Shown: positions 1 to 13,400, counted from the stretch's first letter. The stretch: DNA of 64,000 bases from Rotaria socialis (GCA_905331475.1 CAJNYU010004477.1:64887-128886); one strand, 5' to 3'. Notes: generated by a model from the letters alone, not told the origin. A program made the numbers and translations.

Positions 1-303
1 ACATTGAACATTGCTATTAGTGAAACTCTCTATTATGTAAAAAATTTACAAGAACCAATAGCAAAATCATCAGAAATTATATTTCAAAATCTTTTATTTA
101 CAACTGTATGCTTAGAATTATTTGGTCTTATATTCTTATTATTTAGACTTCTTTTAAAACCAATGTATTATTGTATTCGGAGAAAAACGCCTACACACAA
201 TCAAACACATGTTGATAATAAAGAACAAAATTGTGCTCATAGTTTAAACGACAAAACATCTGGTACTACTTATGTAGATATGAGTCACACTGCATATTTA
301 TAA
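1..303 (+). CDS. C-terminal exon of an unidentified membrane protein (partial)
   Basis: The frame is open from the left edge to a TAA at 301-303. It encodes about 100 residues with one strong hydrophobic segment (roughly residues 29-54, rich in L, F and I), followed by a basic stretch (CIRRK) and a polar, Asn/Thr-rich tail ending in AYL. This looks like the last exon of a single-pass receptor or transporter: a final transmembrane helix and a short cytoplasmic tail. The 5' part lies outside the window, so the family cannot be named. The apparent start near base 4 is probably not real, because the reading frame runs to the window edge. Confidence 0.45.
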   Translation, partial: TLNIAISETLYYVKNLQEPIAKSSEIIFQNLLFTTVCLELFGLIFLLFRLLLKPMYYCIRRKTPTHNQTHVDNKEQNCAHSLNDKTSGTTYVDMSHTAYL

Positions 304-1394
304 AGCAATAATTTTTTTATTGTCTAAATATTCTTCAGTTCACATTCAGCTCTTTATTTTCTTCTAATACTTTGATACGTATAAACAAAACTTTGTACAG
401 GTAACCTATCTCTCACGATACAAAAATGAATTTTGTTCGGAAATAATCTTTGAAGTTCGATCTTAGACAAGGAACATGCAAATTGTATATGACAATCAAC
501 GAATGGTGAAACTTGAATTGCAGATAGTCAAAATCAGAAAGTGGCAAGTGTTCATTTTGGCAGACTAAAACTCTCTACAGATTTTCATTCTATAAAGTTA
601 ATTTCTCGTTGATTTCATAGCGCATATCAAGCAAGAAGATATCAAAGAATCTTGTTCTTGAAAATCTGATTTTTAAAGCTATAAAAAATTTACCTTTAAC
701 GGTAAAATCATTGTTATATGCTACTTAGCTTGGTAGAAGCCACACGCATTGAAACAAAACACTCGGTTATGACTGATACTTTCAAATTCTTTCTAAATAA
801 AATTCTGCGATCAAATAAAAATCAATATAGAAATTAAGAAGAACTCGATATGGTTGGCAGTTGTAATTTAAAGAACTGTGCATAGCCACCGGTTTCTTTT
901 ACAATTGCAATAAGAAACGAATAGAATATCTAAATTATCATTACACATAAGAAAGTCTATTTTAAGAAAACTTATCATTGAAACAAGTGCGCAAAGACAA
1001 CAAATGTGGTTCCTAAACCTGTGAGATATCGCAGATGGAATGCAACAGTGCAGCTGCCAGCTGAACTTGTTCTTCATTTAATTGACACAGAATCTACAAT
1101 AGACTTTTCTATGATACTATCACACTATATAGAGTATGTGACGGATGGGGGGGGGGGGGTTTTGGGCTTTTTNNNNNNNNNNGGGCGGGCGCCTATGTGC
1201 CATTTGAAGTAGAAAACCCATATCCACACCCTCAAGATCAGTAATTAGTTACTGATCATACCATCTATTTGACTAATCACTTAAATCTAAGCCAAAGAGA
1301 AAAGTAAATGGAAACTAAAGTATAACCTTACTTGTATTTGATGGAGCTCACCTATATTTTCGAAGAAAATGGTGAGTGTAAGTTTAAAAGCCAG
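304..1394. other. Intergenic, no gene seen (includes N gap)
   Basis: AT-rich sequence with no convincing coding frame. A ten-base run of N at 1173-1182, right after a poly-G run, is an assembly gap. The short open frames on either side of it are chance frames. Confidence 0.5.
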
Positions 1395-2530
1395 ATTTTT
1401 GCGGCTCCCCCTCTCTATTACAGACATCAATGAGTTTAAAGTTATGCTAATTAGTAGCTACACTAATTAGACTGCTATTTCTTCTTTTTCTTGATTACAC
1501 ACTATAGGAAAAAAGCAGGGCCTGCCCATTATACACCATAGCAACTAGGTTAGGGTACCATTACAGAACATAACAACTAGTATGCCGTTGTTCACAATAT
1601 CACCTAACAATAAACACTCTATTACAGACACAAGTAACGCTCGTCGCAAGACTCGCTTGACCCTCGACTGAATATTTAGCTATCTTTGTTTAATTCAATA
1701 TTTTTGCAGCTTCAAATAACACTAAGAAACGTTAATATTTGGTCCAAAAAATGGATTGGTATGATCGTACATGTTAAAACATGCTCTAGTATGCTTTCCG
1801 TCGTGATATACATGACAGTATATTCCGTGTGCAATGAATTGATCTAAAGACACTGTTACTCAAACACCAACACTAAGATTAGTTGTCGTCTATTTAAATT
1901 AATCAAGTAGTGAGCAGTTGCACAGGCACACACGAATTTCAAATGCTGAAACTCATTTTACTTGATTCTTAATTTGTTTATACTCGGGTTATGCAAACGC
2001 GCTAAAAGATCTGACCTGCCAATTATACTTTCTCGCTATTCTGTCTGCAGAACATTTATAATTCCATGCTTCTCAACAGTATATAAAGAATCAATTATTT
2101 CGTCGTGAGTGATTCCTTATGACTTCAGTTCCGACGTAAAACAGAGCTGCTAGAGTTACGCTTTAGGGCTCACATTCAGAGATTTTCATTTAAAAAAACT
2201 AATCACTGATTTGGATTTTGGGCCCTCGATAGCCTATGGCAAAGTTCACTCAAAGCGGCTGAAAGTCTTAAAATAAGCTAATCTCTCATATATGTTTTTT
2301 TTTACCCAAGCAAACAACCAAGCAAATAACACATTTTATTTCATATGGCTCTCTCTTCAGTCTAGGAAATAAGCAAATATGTAATGAACTGATTATTGAT
2401 TTAGGAAATAAAGGTAGATTTTCATTTGAGTTATTTAAAATTATTTTAGTCAGTCTAAGAAATAGATGTGAGCTGCACATCTTAGTCCCGTAGGAGCTGC
2501 GCTAACAAACTTTTTCGTATCTCTTTCTAT
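1395..2530 (+). repeat. Old dispersed repeat, copy A
   Basis: Several blocks here recur in reverse complement at 33240-33770. Shared blocks include the 'attacagacat..aatgag' segment near 1422, the AAAAAGCA-GG-CCTGCCCATTA block near 1508-1535, and the TTAGCGCAG-containing end near 2490-2515. The copies are diverged and differ in length, and I see no transposase. It is an anonymous dispersed repeat; its exact ends are uncertain. Confidence 0.5.
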
Positions 2531-4919
2531 TAGACTTACATTAGGAGCCGACAACATATTTGATGCCATAGACTTCAAAATTAATCTCTTACGTAGCTGC
2601 ATCAGTTTTTCTTTCTTTGTAACTCATAGGTAAATATTGCTATATATCATTTGCTTATTTTTATATCATCAGTTGAAATAATATGATACTCTTTCTAATA
2701 GGTAGTGAAATGAATGGATGATTATGAAAGCAAAATTATAAAAATGCAATTTTATCGATCGTCATCATAGGCCACTCAGTTCCTTGCTTGGTAAATAAAC
2801 TGAGTTATTGTCGTAAATACTGTTATTTTATATAACATTATACTAGTATCACTAGTATATCAAATCAAGTGACGATCGTTTCGCTTGCACAACAGAAAAA
2901 TATTTTGTGGGCTCATATGACATGCGCTTTTGTTGTATGAATATTATGTATTTTTTTGTCTAGGCGTTTCAAAGCAGCGTGAAAACAAAACGGAAATACA
3001 GGCAGATAGAGATATGTACGACACATACACAACTCAGTAACAGACTGAAATGGCCGAAGAAAAGTCATGTTTCATTGATTCACGTAAGTAGATGTAAGAG
3101 AGAAAAAACTCATTCCGAGCCATTCGAATGGCTAGATATGGCTTTCAATTAATCGCTATGAATTGATGTCTTGAAGTAGTTCAAACTATGCAAAAGCTTT
3201 AAAATTCGTTAGAAACATGATTATCGCTATTGTCGAAGTGCTCTGACTAAAGGAAGCCTGTTGAAAATAGTATAATCGTTTTCCAATATGTATCAGACTT
3301 TATTCATATTCATCACATTATGTTGTTACTGACACACATGAACATTTCACTATTTTCAGCGAGTAGTGCTTTCTTCAACAGGTATACGCATTTTTCAGAT
3401 TTTTTTTCTTTTCTGTGAGCTATCAGAAAGTGAAAGAAACAAATTTTGATTTGAGAATTTGTTAATAAATACACAGACTAAACACTAAAACACTATGAAA
3501 CTTTTAGCAATAATAAATATGTTCTTGAAAAAATATATTCCTTCAAAAAAGTTCGATTGTCTAGTGTTTTTGAAAAAAGGGTCCATTCTTCAAAAAGTGA
3601 GTGTATTTCGAAGAACACATTTCTTATTGCTAAAATTTTCATGATGTCTTAGTGTTCAGTCGGCCTATGTATTAACAAAATTTCAGAGCAAAATCCGATT
3701 ATTTCACTTTCCGGTAACTCAAAAAAAAAGAAAATCTGAGAAATGAGCATAACTTCGCAAGAAAGTGCTACCCATTCAAAGTCTTTTGATATTTTTACTA
3801 TAACATCGTGCAGTATCATGGACGAAAGTTCATTGAAATCCGTGGAGTTCACCTTGGGAAACTCACTATAGCCATTACTTTCACAAAAATGTACTTTTTC
3901 GATTTAATATGCATACATAGATATATTAGTTATTGTAAAGAGCAAAATGGACAAAGTGTTTAAAAAATTGATACCAAGCATAAAGGAAAACAGATAGTAA
4001 AGAATTCGACTGGTCGCTCAGCTAGGGACTATTTAAATAATACTACTAAATGTATCTTTTTTTCGAATTAACTGAATACTATTGAAATCAAGTTGAATGT
4101 AAACAATTCATTTAACTAGTCTGCTTTATACGATTTTTCTTATCCTTGAAAGTTACTTGAATATTATAGAAAAATAGTCATTCACTGTGTACAAATGAGG
4201 AAGATTTAGAATAATTCGAAGTCACGGATATCGCAGACTGCCAAGGTTAGATGAGAGCAAGACTTTCAATGACTTCAGTGATTGATCAGAGGATTCTTAC
4301 AAAATTAGCCAGAGATAAGGAGAGTTTCCAATTTTTTTGAAAATTGATCATCAAAACGATACAATCACTTTGCTCAAGAAAAATACAATGCTTTTCAGGA
4401 CCTAGAGATCAAATCCCTGCTGTACATTTAGTGTAAACGTACTCCACATCTCAAATGAATTTTTTCCATTTCATCCATATTTTTTATGTACTTGAATTCG
4501 GATAATGCATAGTTTTCAATGATTAATACCACTACTTTTGAATATGCGTTAACTTAGTTTAAAATTATGTAAATCGTGTTCAATGAAAAGCTATAACCTT
4601 TAGAAAATGGCAAGGTTCTAAAGACAGATATAGAAATTTATGAAAAGTAACACTACATGAGAGTAGGGGTGGACTACTTGCGTTAATTTAAAATTAAGTT
4701 CAATATCATCAATTAACAATAAATTACATGTATGACGTGCTAAGAAGAAAAAACATCTGAAGTTTCATGCTAACTGACTCTACTTTAAAGTCTCGTTAAG
4801 AAAAGTGGTCCATCCTTATGGAGAAAATTTTACAATAACTTGGAATGGTTGCGAATGTCTAGGAATGACTGAGAATGCCCGGATGAGTTCTCCCCTCCTT
4901 TGGGGAGAATACTATTAAG
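2531..4919. other. Non-coding stretch upstream of the FG-GAP gene
   Basis: No convincing gene. A possible small first exon lies at 3050-3083: ATG followed by eleven sense codons, beginning M-A-E-E-K-S, then a good GTAAGT donor. It could be a 5' exon of the FG-GAP gene downstream, but nothing ties the two together. The rest is AT-rich with no clear repeat. Confidence 0.35.
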
Positions 4920-5682
4920 GTGCTGCTTGGGAATGGAAATAGCTCTTTTTACATTCTACTAAACTATTATGTTGGAAAAATTCCATATGGTGTTGTATCA
5001 GTTGATTTCAGCAATGACGACATCAAAGATTTGGTAGTGGTACAAAACGGTGATAATAATGTTCGTTTATTTATAGGCGCTGGGGATGGATACTTTCCGA
5101 CTCTTATCAACTATGAAACTGATAACGACCCAGTTTCGGTAACATCAGTGAATTTCAACAATGATTATATCCCTAGATATATCAGTAGCTAACTGTGGCG
5201 ACGACACTGTGAGTGTGTTGCTTGGCAAGGATAAGATTAATTTTCGAAAATCAGCAACATACACAGTGGGTATTTCGTCGGCATCAGCTGTGGTATCAGG
5301 AGATTTCAATAATGATATGAAAATCGATTTGGCAGTGTCCGACAAGTGGAGCAAAACTATCAACGCACTACGCGGTTATGGAAATGGAAGCTTTAAAACT
5401 GTATGGTATTGTAACATTGGTGACAAGCCCCACGATATGATGACGGTGGATTTTAATAATGATATATACTTAGATTTAATAATAGCCAACTATTTGACTA
5501 ACACCGTTGGTGTGTTACTTGGCAATGAAAGCGAAACTTTTCAACTGCAAAAAAATTATAGTACTGGTTACAAGCCATTATCGATAATATTTGGTGATCT
5601 CAACAATGATAGGAAAGGCGACTTAGTTGTGACGAATTCAATATCCCAAGATCTCTCGGTTTTTCTGAATGTTTACCAGTAA
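4920..5682 (+). pseudogene. FG-GAP/VCBS repeat protein, truncated and frameshifted
   Basis: The translation shows at least four FG-GAP/VCBS repeat units of the form 'D-F-N-N-D..(L)DLVVAN..D-N-T-V..LLG(N)G', the calcium-binding blade motif of beta-propeller proteins and integrin alpha subunits. Such proteins are usually secreted or displayed at the surface. The frame begins abruptly at a LLGNGNSS unit right after an AAG that could be a splice acceptor. At about 5155-5190 the reading frame changes: the first frame ends at TAA 5190-5192 while the repeat continues in another frame (DISVANCGDD). A single small indel explains this. Unless an error in the assembly caused it, the gene is broken. The C-terminus ends normally at TAA 5680-5682. 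No signal peptide or N-terminal part was found. Confidence 0.7.
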
Positions 5683-5827
5683 CGAATCCTGCAGCGAATA
5701 AATTATAGTTTTATTATCCGCGGTGCGGTACCCTAGAAGCAGCATTGAGTTTATTATATAACGCAGAGGATTAATATATTTCTCATGATCATAATTTTAA
5801 AGTGACTAAAGGACTCATCAGATCGTT

Positions 5828-6076
5828 TTGGATGTCCTAGTTGCTGACGAATCATTTGTAGATGTTGAAGAAATGGTTTCAATGGATCCTACATGTACAA
5901 TATATACATATTTTCTCGTTATTTTAATTACCACTCTTTGTTTGCATCTGATGATATTTACGAAATTTATAAATAAAATGTTTCACTGTTGTAGAAGTAG
6001 TATTGCTGATTGTTGTTTAAATGTCGAATTTATTTCACTAAATATTCATTTAAATCGAACCGTTCAAGTCAAATAA
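5828..6076 (+). CDS. Possible terminal exon with one transmembrane helix
   Basis: An open frame of 82 codons with a hydrophobic segment (Y-F-L-V-I-L-I-T-T-L-C-L-H-L-M-I-F) followed by a Cys/Lys-rich tail. Its layout resembles the membrane-protein exon at the left edge of the window. It has no ATG at its 5' end, so if real it is a 3' exon. It lies 145 bp past the FG-GAP stop and could be an old terminal exon. Evidence is only the open frame and the hydropathy. Confidence 0.2.
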   Translation: MDVLVADESFVDVEEMVSMDPTCTIYTYFLVILITTLCLHLMIFTKFINKMFHCCRSSIADCCLNVEFISLNIHLNRTVQVK

Positions 6077-7130
6077 ACAAATAAAGTTGCGATAATTAAT
6101 CACTTTCATTGTAGTTGTAATCTTCCTTTAGGAATTCTCTGAATAATTTTCAACCTGTAAAACAATCTAAAACTATATCTTTGTCTTCGAACTCTTCGCA
6201 ATCAGCAAAACCTAAAGAAGACGAAAAGAACTTTAAAAAAATGATTGTTTGTTATTTCAAGTGAAGCCCTTTGATATTACAGGTGGGCGATCAAGAGTCT
6301 AGCGGTGATAGAACTAATAAACGGCGACGGGGTGCTTTTTTTTAGATACCTCGCCCATCTTTGTTCAACACGACGCTGCGGTAGCATTAATAATATTTCT
6401 AGATTCTTTTTTATTGATTTAATAATTTGATATTTACATAAACTCTAATGTGGTTTGTCTACAAGTGCATTCTCTGATCATATGGTGATGCGAATATCAT
6501 GGACCGCTATTTAAATGTCGTTGTTGCAGAGGCAGATCACCAACCGTGGTTGACATTTATGGAAAAGATAAGATTTGCACTCTATTGTATGACATTACTA
6601 ATCATGAATAATGAATAAAGTTCATAGAACAAAAACACGCGTCGAGGAAAATGCTAACTTTTGTAATACACTCCAAAGCAAAAGGCAGTTCTCTCGGCAT
6701 TTTTTGCTTATTTTTCTGCGCATCAACTCCTGTAACTATTATGATTATCGAAATATTCAAAATCTCTTTTCAATAATACCTCGTGACATGCGAATGATGA
6801 AGAAAAATAGTCAGCAACTATTGTTTAGCGGTGTATTGTAATATTTAATATACGCCCTAGGCGGCCTTCAAGCATGAGAACCACCATCGGTATTTGTAGA
6901 AAGAGTAGTTGAATATATATTGTTGTTCTAAAGAGAACATAGCGTTCATCATTCAGTAAGCTCTTTCGAAATTCAAGATTAAAAAAATATTGAAAATTTG
7001 TTTTTATTCAAAAAGAAAACATGAAAATTAGTTAAAAACAAGTTCAATAATAAATATAATAAAATATATTGTTCGCTGGTATGAGAAAAATTATTTATAT
7101 AAATGTGGAAAATAAAATTTGAGATGATTT
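6077..7130. other. Intergenic, no gene seen
   Basis: AT-rich. The short open frame at 6611-6841 has no recognisable features. The bases just left of 7131 are the 3' flank of the minus-strand DD3-3-like gene. Confidence 0.4.
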
Positions 7131-10100
7131 TCAAGTTACAGTTAATGTTCCTTTCTGAGCACGATTGCTGAAGTTATTATTTCTTGTACACATCATATAA
7201 TAAGTACCTGGATTGACTTTTAATACAGCGCCTAAATCAAAACAATAAGAACACAAAATATTGTGAATAACAAAATTCAAACCTGCAAATGAAGCTGAAG
7301 CCACGTCGAGAAGACTGTCTAATTGTTTTGTTTGACTTCCAAGTGTATAGGGGCTATTCGCTCCTGTACAATCAGCTGCACGTTGACAACTAGAATAATC
7401 AAGAATAGAAAATCTTCAACATTAAAGAATGAGATTCGCAAACCGGTAATAACCAGATGAAGCGAAATAAAGAGCAAGATCATCTTTTCGAATATTATCA
7501 TTGGATTTATTCATTGGGCTCCAACGAACATTGACATTCTTCCAAAATGTTGTTTGTTCATATGGATATGGATAATTTTCATCGCGATCTCGAATTTCTA
7601 CAAGATTTGATCGATCGGTTCCTGTATAAAAATATAAATCAGTAAATTTGGGTAAATCGATTTTCATCACAAACCCGGATTTCCTTGCCCTTCAGCACCA
7701 GGTTCTCCATCAGAATTACCTTCATTATTATGCGTATTTGAACCTACATTTAATTGATTAGTAATAATCAAGAAAACAAAATTCAGGCGGGCATCTACTA
7801 TTTTACCTGCCCATTGTATATGAATGAGATCGTTTCTGTTAATTTCAAGATTTCTTGGCGTAAAATCATATTCAACAGCTGGATAAGTTTGAACAATATT
7901 TCCACGTTTGCCTAGCATATTCCAATTATAGATATTTTCACTATCGCCGATACCGCCTAGATTTAAACCAAACAGCAAAATGGAGAAAGAATTTTGATTC
8001 AGTAAAAAAGCAAATCTTTACTTGGTCTTGGTAAAATTTTGAAAATATGTGTTCGATCTTGAAATGTTCGTCCAAGTTGATTTGTATTCAAATTTATCTG
8101 TAATTTGATACCAACATCAACAGTAACAACGGGATCACCTTTAACTGGCGATTTAGCTCTAATAGAATCGAATTTTACTTTTACATAAAACTTTTTCTAC
8201 GCAAAAGTAAAAATAAATATTTACCCATTACTACTGGCATTAATATTATACAAATCATAATCGAATGTTGAAATGTTATAACGGATGCGAGCTATACACC
8301 GTTTAACGTTATTTGATGGAAAACTGGGTAGAGTCCAACTATACGTTAATTGTTCAGCATCAGAGTTTAATCCAAGATAGTTCGATCGTGACCAATATGC
8401 TTGACCACACGATGGACCTTCTTGAGGTAGGAGTACAAGGCATTCTGCTGTTCCTGTCATTGTATCATGAGGAACTGAAGCAATCAATACGTCATTTTTT
8501 TCTCTTTTGAAAAAAACAAGGATTCTTTTCTTACTTGCCCATTTGTATTGATATTGGCTTGATGAAGTTCGTTCACATGATGATTGTGTTGTGTATGCTA
8601 AACAAAAAGGTGAAGTCTTTTCTTCTTCGAAAACTTCAATCTTACCTGAAGCTTTTTCAAGATAAGAATATAATAATGACCATCGACCACCATTTGCTGT
8701 ACAATTGCCTGCATTATTATATTTTGATGATGTTCTTACATTATTTAGTATTTCAATACAATCGTATCTAGGCTTTACATTAAAACTTTCTTGTTGATAA
8801 AAACTGAAATAAAATACCATAAAGTCAAACTATTTAAAATGCTCAATAAACTTACCTGCACAAATCGGTATTACTTGTTAAAGTTGCTATATCAGCCCAT
8901 GGGCTAATATAAGGCCAATAATCTCGTTCTTCAGGACATTCATAACCGTATTTGGTACCTGCACTATTTTGCCGAGTGTAAATAGCTCCATTACCTTGTA
9001 AATTTTTATCAGCCGTGAAAAGTCCTATGAAATAAAACACACGGTTAACATCGAGAATACGGACGAAATTCACCTTTGTTTCGTTCACGATTATAGCATC
9101 GATCATAATAATTCCATGATTCATGAAGTCGACGTGTTGTATTAACATCAGCTAATTTACCAGCTGCATCAGAAGTTTTTGTTCGCGTATAATCTTGAGA
9201 TACTGTGTTGACTCCATTACGAAATTTATCTGAAAGAAAATTTTGAAACAGATTTTTCGATTTAAAATTTTATTCATTACCAAGATTATTGTCGTCGATA
9301 TCATCATCTTGACACATGTACTGAAGAATAAGATTACATACTTGTTTCGGTGAATTTGTCTCTTCATTGCCACCACAACCATGTTGATTAGTCCAAACAA
9401 AACGTAAGACTGTCGCACCGGTTGTACCGCTTTGAAAGAATTGCTATTTAAAAAAATTAAATATTACAAGAATCAAATAGAATTTGTTCGTGCTACATTA
9501 ACATATGCAATAGTTTACTAAGAAAATTTGTGTTGGCAGGACTAAGAAACATCATTTTCAGTTGAGACTTTTATCATATGCTACTGATCATGTGAACTAC
9601 TGATAAGAGTGCAGTTCGTTCCCTCGTAAAATACAAGCATAGCTTCCTTTTTTTGTACGTATTACTATTACTCATCGTTAACGTGATTCACTCACTATCT
9701 ACCTGTGTCATAATCAAACGCCCATCATATTCGATCGCAAACAATGTACCTGCCTGTTTATTTTGTAATATACTATCATATTTTTCATGAATGTATGAAT
9801 CAGAAATAAACTGATAACTCATCGTTTTGAGGGATCAATAAAAACCTCATAATATCAAACACATCGAAAAAATAGTACATTTATAAAACTCTATTGATCA
9901 TTTTTGGCATAAGATGTTTTTCTATTGTTTCATAGACTCACAAGATAATATTGAAGTGATGCATTTGTACCATACGACTGAGCAGTAGCATCAGGAACAT
10001 TGTAACCACCTTTATTATTATTCTGAGAATTAAATGCATTATTTTCATTTGTACGATCCGCTGTGTTTTCATTAACTCGATCGTTCGAGCCCGGTGGAAA

Positions 10101-10166
10101 ATGCAGATAAACATCAGCACTCACAAATGATATAATAAATAAAAAGGTAAGACAAAATCGGCTCAT
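7131..10166 (-). CDS. DD3-3-family secreted protein, 12 exons, about 657 aa
   Basis: The start ATG at 10164-10166 opens a signal peptide ([17 protein letters not shown]) followed by [16 protein letters not shown], the hallmark start of Dictyostelium DD3-3-type proteins. Further family blocks appear in order: [32 protein letters not shown], the [16 protein letters not shown] block, [32 protein letters not shown] and GTDRSN. Exons (minus strand): 9942-10166, 9281-9443, 9074-9229, 8856-9024, 8535-8803, 8225-8474, 8022-8158, 7807-7956, 7675-7743, 7444-7621, 7283-7389, 7131-7231. All introns have GT..AG ends, the lengths sum to 1974 bp (658 codons with stop), and phases match at each junction. Introns are 50-66 bp except the first (498 bp). 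An alternative upstream ATG at 10202 would spoil the signal peptide. Molecular function is unknown in the family; the cysteine-rich secreted character is visible. It is divergent from Mondo. Confidence 0.85.
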
Positions 10167-10474
10167 CGCTATCACACAATTATATAAAATGATGATGATC
10201 ATGTTCCTTTCGACGCTTCTCGACTCGATTCGACTCAGTTACTATTCGATGACTCATCGATAAAAAAAGAGTATTCGATTGGTCTTCGACAAGATCCATT
10301 ATAAAAGCAATGATGAATGTCGCTATGGTCGATATGAGTTATGGAAAGGCAATCTGATAAGCTAATCTTCAGAAGGAAGCTATCGAAGGCATATTACTCT
10401 TCGTTTTGTTTTGTTTGCATAAGTTGGAAGGAAAAACAAAAACTTCTTCGTATTATTTGATGTGAAGAAAAATC
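10167..10474. promoter_or_regulatory. Divergent promoter between the DD3-3-like gene and Mondo
   Basis: Only 308 bp separate the two start codons, which point away from each other, so both 5' UTRs and core promoters must sit here unless one gene has an upstream non-coding exon. The segment 10203-10262 holds a cluster of TCGA-containing words (tctcgactcgattcgactc and similar). I see no clear TATA box at a useful distance. Confidence 0.5.
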
Positions 10475-13400
10475 ATGTCGCGATGTGCAAAACGAATCAA
10501 GCTTGAGCAAGACTCAAGTTCGAATAATTGTCGTGGCGAGGTCACAGAATCTTTGTACTCAGGACAATTTATGACATCAAGAATCGATGATAATGAAGTA
10601 TAAAAAAGTTAAATTTTTTATTTGTTTCCTCATAATTCTTTTGTTATTCTAGTCAATCGATATTCCATGTCCATCACCAATACCAAACCCAAATGAACCA
10701 TTAACATCCCAAGGTTTGCCCATAGTTAATGATACAGCTCAAGGTGAAACAGAACGTCATACTGAATTTAACGGCCGATTTGCTAGTCTTGTTTCTCTGT
10801 TGAGCGTTATTAATAGTGTCTATAGGTAATCAACACATGTTGCTGTTTTTTCTTATTTCTATGGACTAGTTTTTAGATCTAATTTAACATCGCCGAAATG
10901 GAAAAATTTCCGTGGCTCCCGTATTGAATGCCAAGATAAAATACGTTTAAATAATGTCATTTGGAGAACATGGCATCAACAATGTAAGTCAATAAGAGGA
11001 GCCGATTACATTTATTTTATTCAGATTTCTGTTTTATTTAGATATTCGAAAAATAAAATCACTTGTTTGCCAATTTGCTTCCCCACTAGATTCCCAAGTA
11101 TCCACGGTATTTATTCGAAAAAATAGAATAGATTGCTGAAAACTTCTTTTATTCTTATGACTAGACTCAAATAAATCATCAATTGAAACAACAAATTATC
11201 AATGGTTTAAAAGGAGAATATATTAAATGGAGATTAAACTCTAAAACAGCTTTACGTCGAGTAGAAATTGATATCTCAGTACGGCTGTTTTTGTATTCAT
11301 TCGAGAAAAAAATGTTCATATTTTAATTTCAGAGCGATGAAATAAAACGACTTTTGGGTAATATCAGTGAAATTCGTACACCAAAAATCAATCCAAATTT
11401 GCGACGCGTCGCAACACCACAACCAGACACATTTGCTTTATTTGATGAACTTGATTTAATTGAAGATCAATTACTCTTTTCAACAACAAATACATTCAAT
11501 GATAAAGACGCAGGTAAATTTTTCTTAATTGATAAAGAAATTACGAGTTCGCAATTACATTATTTCTGGCAATGATTTTCAACAAAATAATTTTCTTGTT
11601 CTTTCTACTGTTATTATTTTATTTTTACTTTTCCTGCTTATTCAATATTATAGATTCTCCATTCTCAGGTAAATAGTTGTTATTCATATAAATGTTTGTC
11701 TATGTGTATTGTTTCTTTTTCTGTGAATGCTCGCATATTTATGCTAGTCGATTTAACTAGGATCCTCCATATATTTAAATGCCAAAAAACAATAAGAACA
11801 CACTCTAATCGCTTTTTGTATTTTCCTCAATAATTCTACGATTGTATAACCACGATCGTATTTTTTTTCTTGCCTATTGAATTTATTTTTAAAATATCTG
11901 AAAAATATGTTCTTTTTCTTTATTCATAGCACTTGGGGGTAATCCAGATTTGTATCAGCCTGTAATGGGACAATATTATTTTGATTTTCATACACTTTTC
12001 GATGGATTTGATTCAGGATTAACAAGTAAAAAGTTTAATTTTGGTTTTTGATTTTGATTTTTATGGTTTTTGTTTTAATTTAGATGATGATTTTAGTATG
12101 CGATGCAATAACGATTCCGTAAGATAGTGCTTTCTATAATGTTTGAAGTTCGAAAGAGAAATAACTATTAATTTCCTTGAAAATCAATGGAATTCTACGA
12201 ATCCAATGACATTTTTTTTATAAGTTTTGGTTCTTTTTCGTATGATCAGCTACAACTATTGATCTTCTTGTTTCATGGTGTCAATTTGTATATGAAGTTG
12301 TGTTCAGGATACTTTTCTATACTCTGTAAACTTGCATAAACTAATATCTTCGATGATTTACATTCAAAACATTATTAACATTCATAGAGAGATTTGTTAG
12401 AGAAATCGCGAAATAAAATAGAAATTTGATGTCATTACGATAGATCGAGTGTACTTTTTATATTCATGTCACGCATAAAAACGACAGTTAGTATCCTAGA
12501 ATTTATCGATTAACTTTCGGATAGCCGCATGGCGACTATTTGAGGTGAATAGATTTTTATTTTCGAGGAAAAAATGGATGCTTCACTGTATTCCTTTTGC
12601 TATCGACGGTAGTTAGGTTTCAATGACTTAAAAACTAAATACGTGAAATTCATATTTGATTACATGATATACAATTTCATTTCGATAATAAAGCGTTCTT
12701 TGAGAGACAAGAAATCTCTTTTGATATTTTATAAACTCTTAATTATTTTCAATTTAGTTATCAGGATTAAATCATTTTCAAAATCAATCAGATTTCACAT
12801 TGGATGGACCACCACAATCACAGCAAGATTTAAGTAATTTTCAAACATTGGTTTCTGTTGCGATGGAACGACCACGTTTAACCATTGAGCAACAAAACAG
12901 TATTTTAAACCAAAATAATTCCAATGTAAGTTAATTTTATGTTCTTTAAATGTTATTTATTCTGTTTTACCTAAATAGAATAATGTTCAGATACATCCTA
13001 ATAGTATGAATTCAATCACGATGTATAATAATATACACTATCAACCAGTACCACCACAACAATCATTCCATTCTTATACACAAAATGCGTCTAAGCCAAT
13101 GAAATATAACAATAAATTGAATGCCAATGTGAATGATCCTAGATTTTTTTTTGTTAGCGTTGGAATTCCGTTTTATTTCTTTAGAATATTGAAGAGATGA
13201 TGCCTATTACTAATATATCTATAGCGCCGTCAACTAATATTATCATGAATAATTCACAGGCAGCTATATCCCAAAAATCTACTGACATGAGACGGCAACA
13301 TTCTGATCTATCGGTTTGCAAACCACAACAATCGTCAACTCTTGTTGATCTTCTAAAGCAGAGACGAAGTCCACCACTAGCAATGCCACCAGCAAGAAAA

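Noticed and set aside
868..1212. Short frames around the poly-G and N gap
   Set aside because: Low-complexity or gap-spanning; no family resemblance and no splice context.
8313..8771. Plus-strand frames within the DD3-3-like gene
   Set aside because: Antisense shadows of real minus-strand exons.
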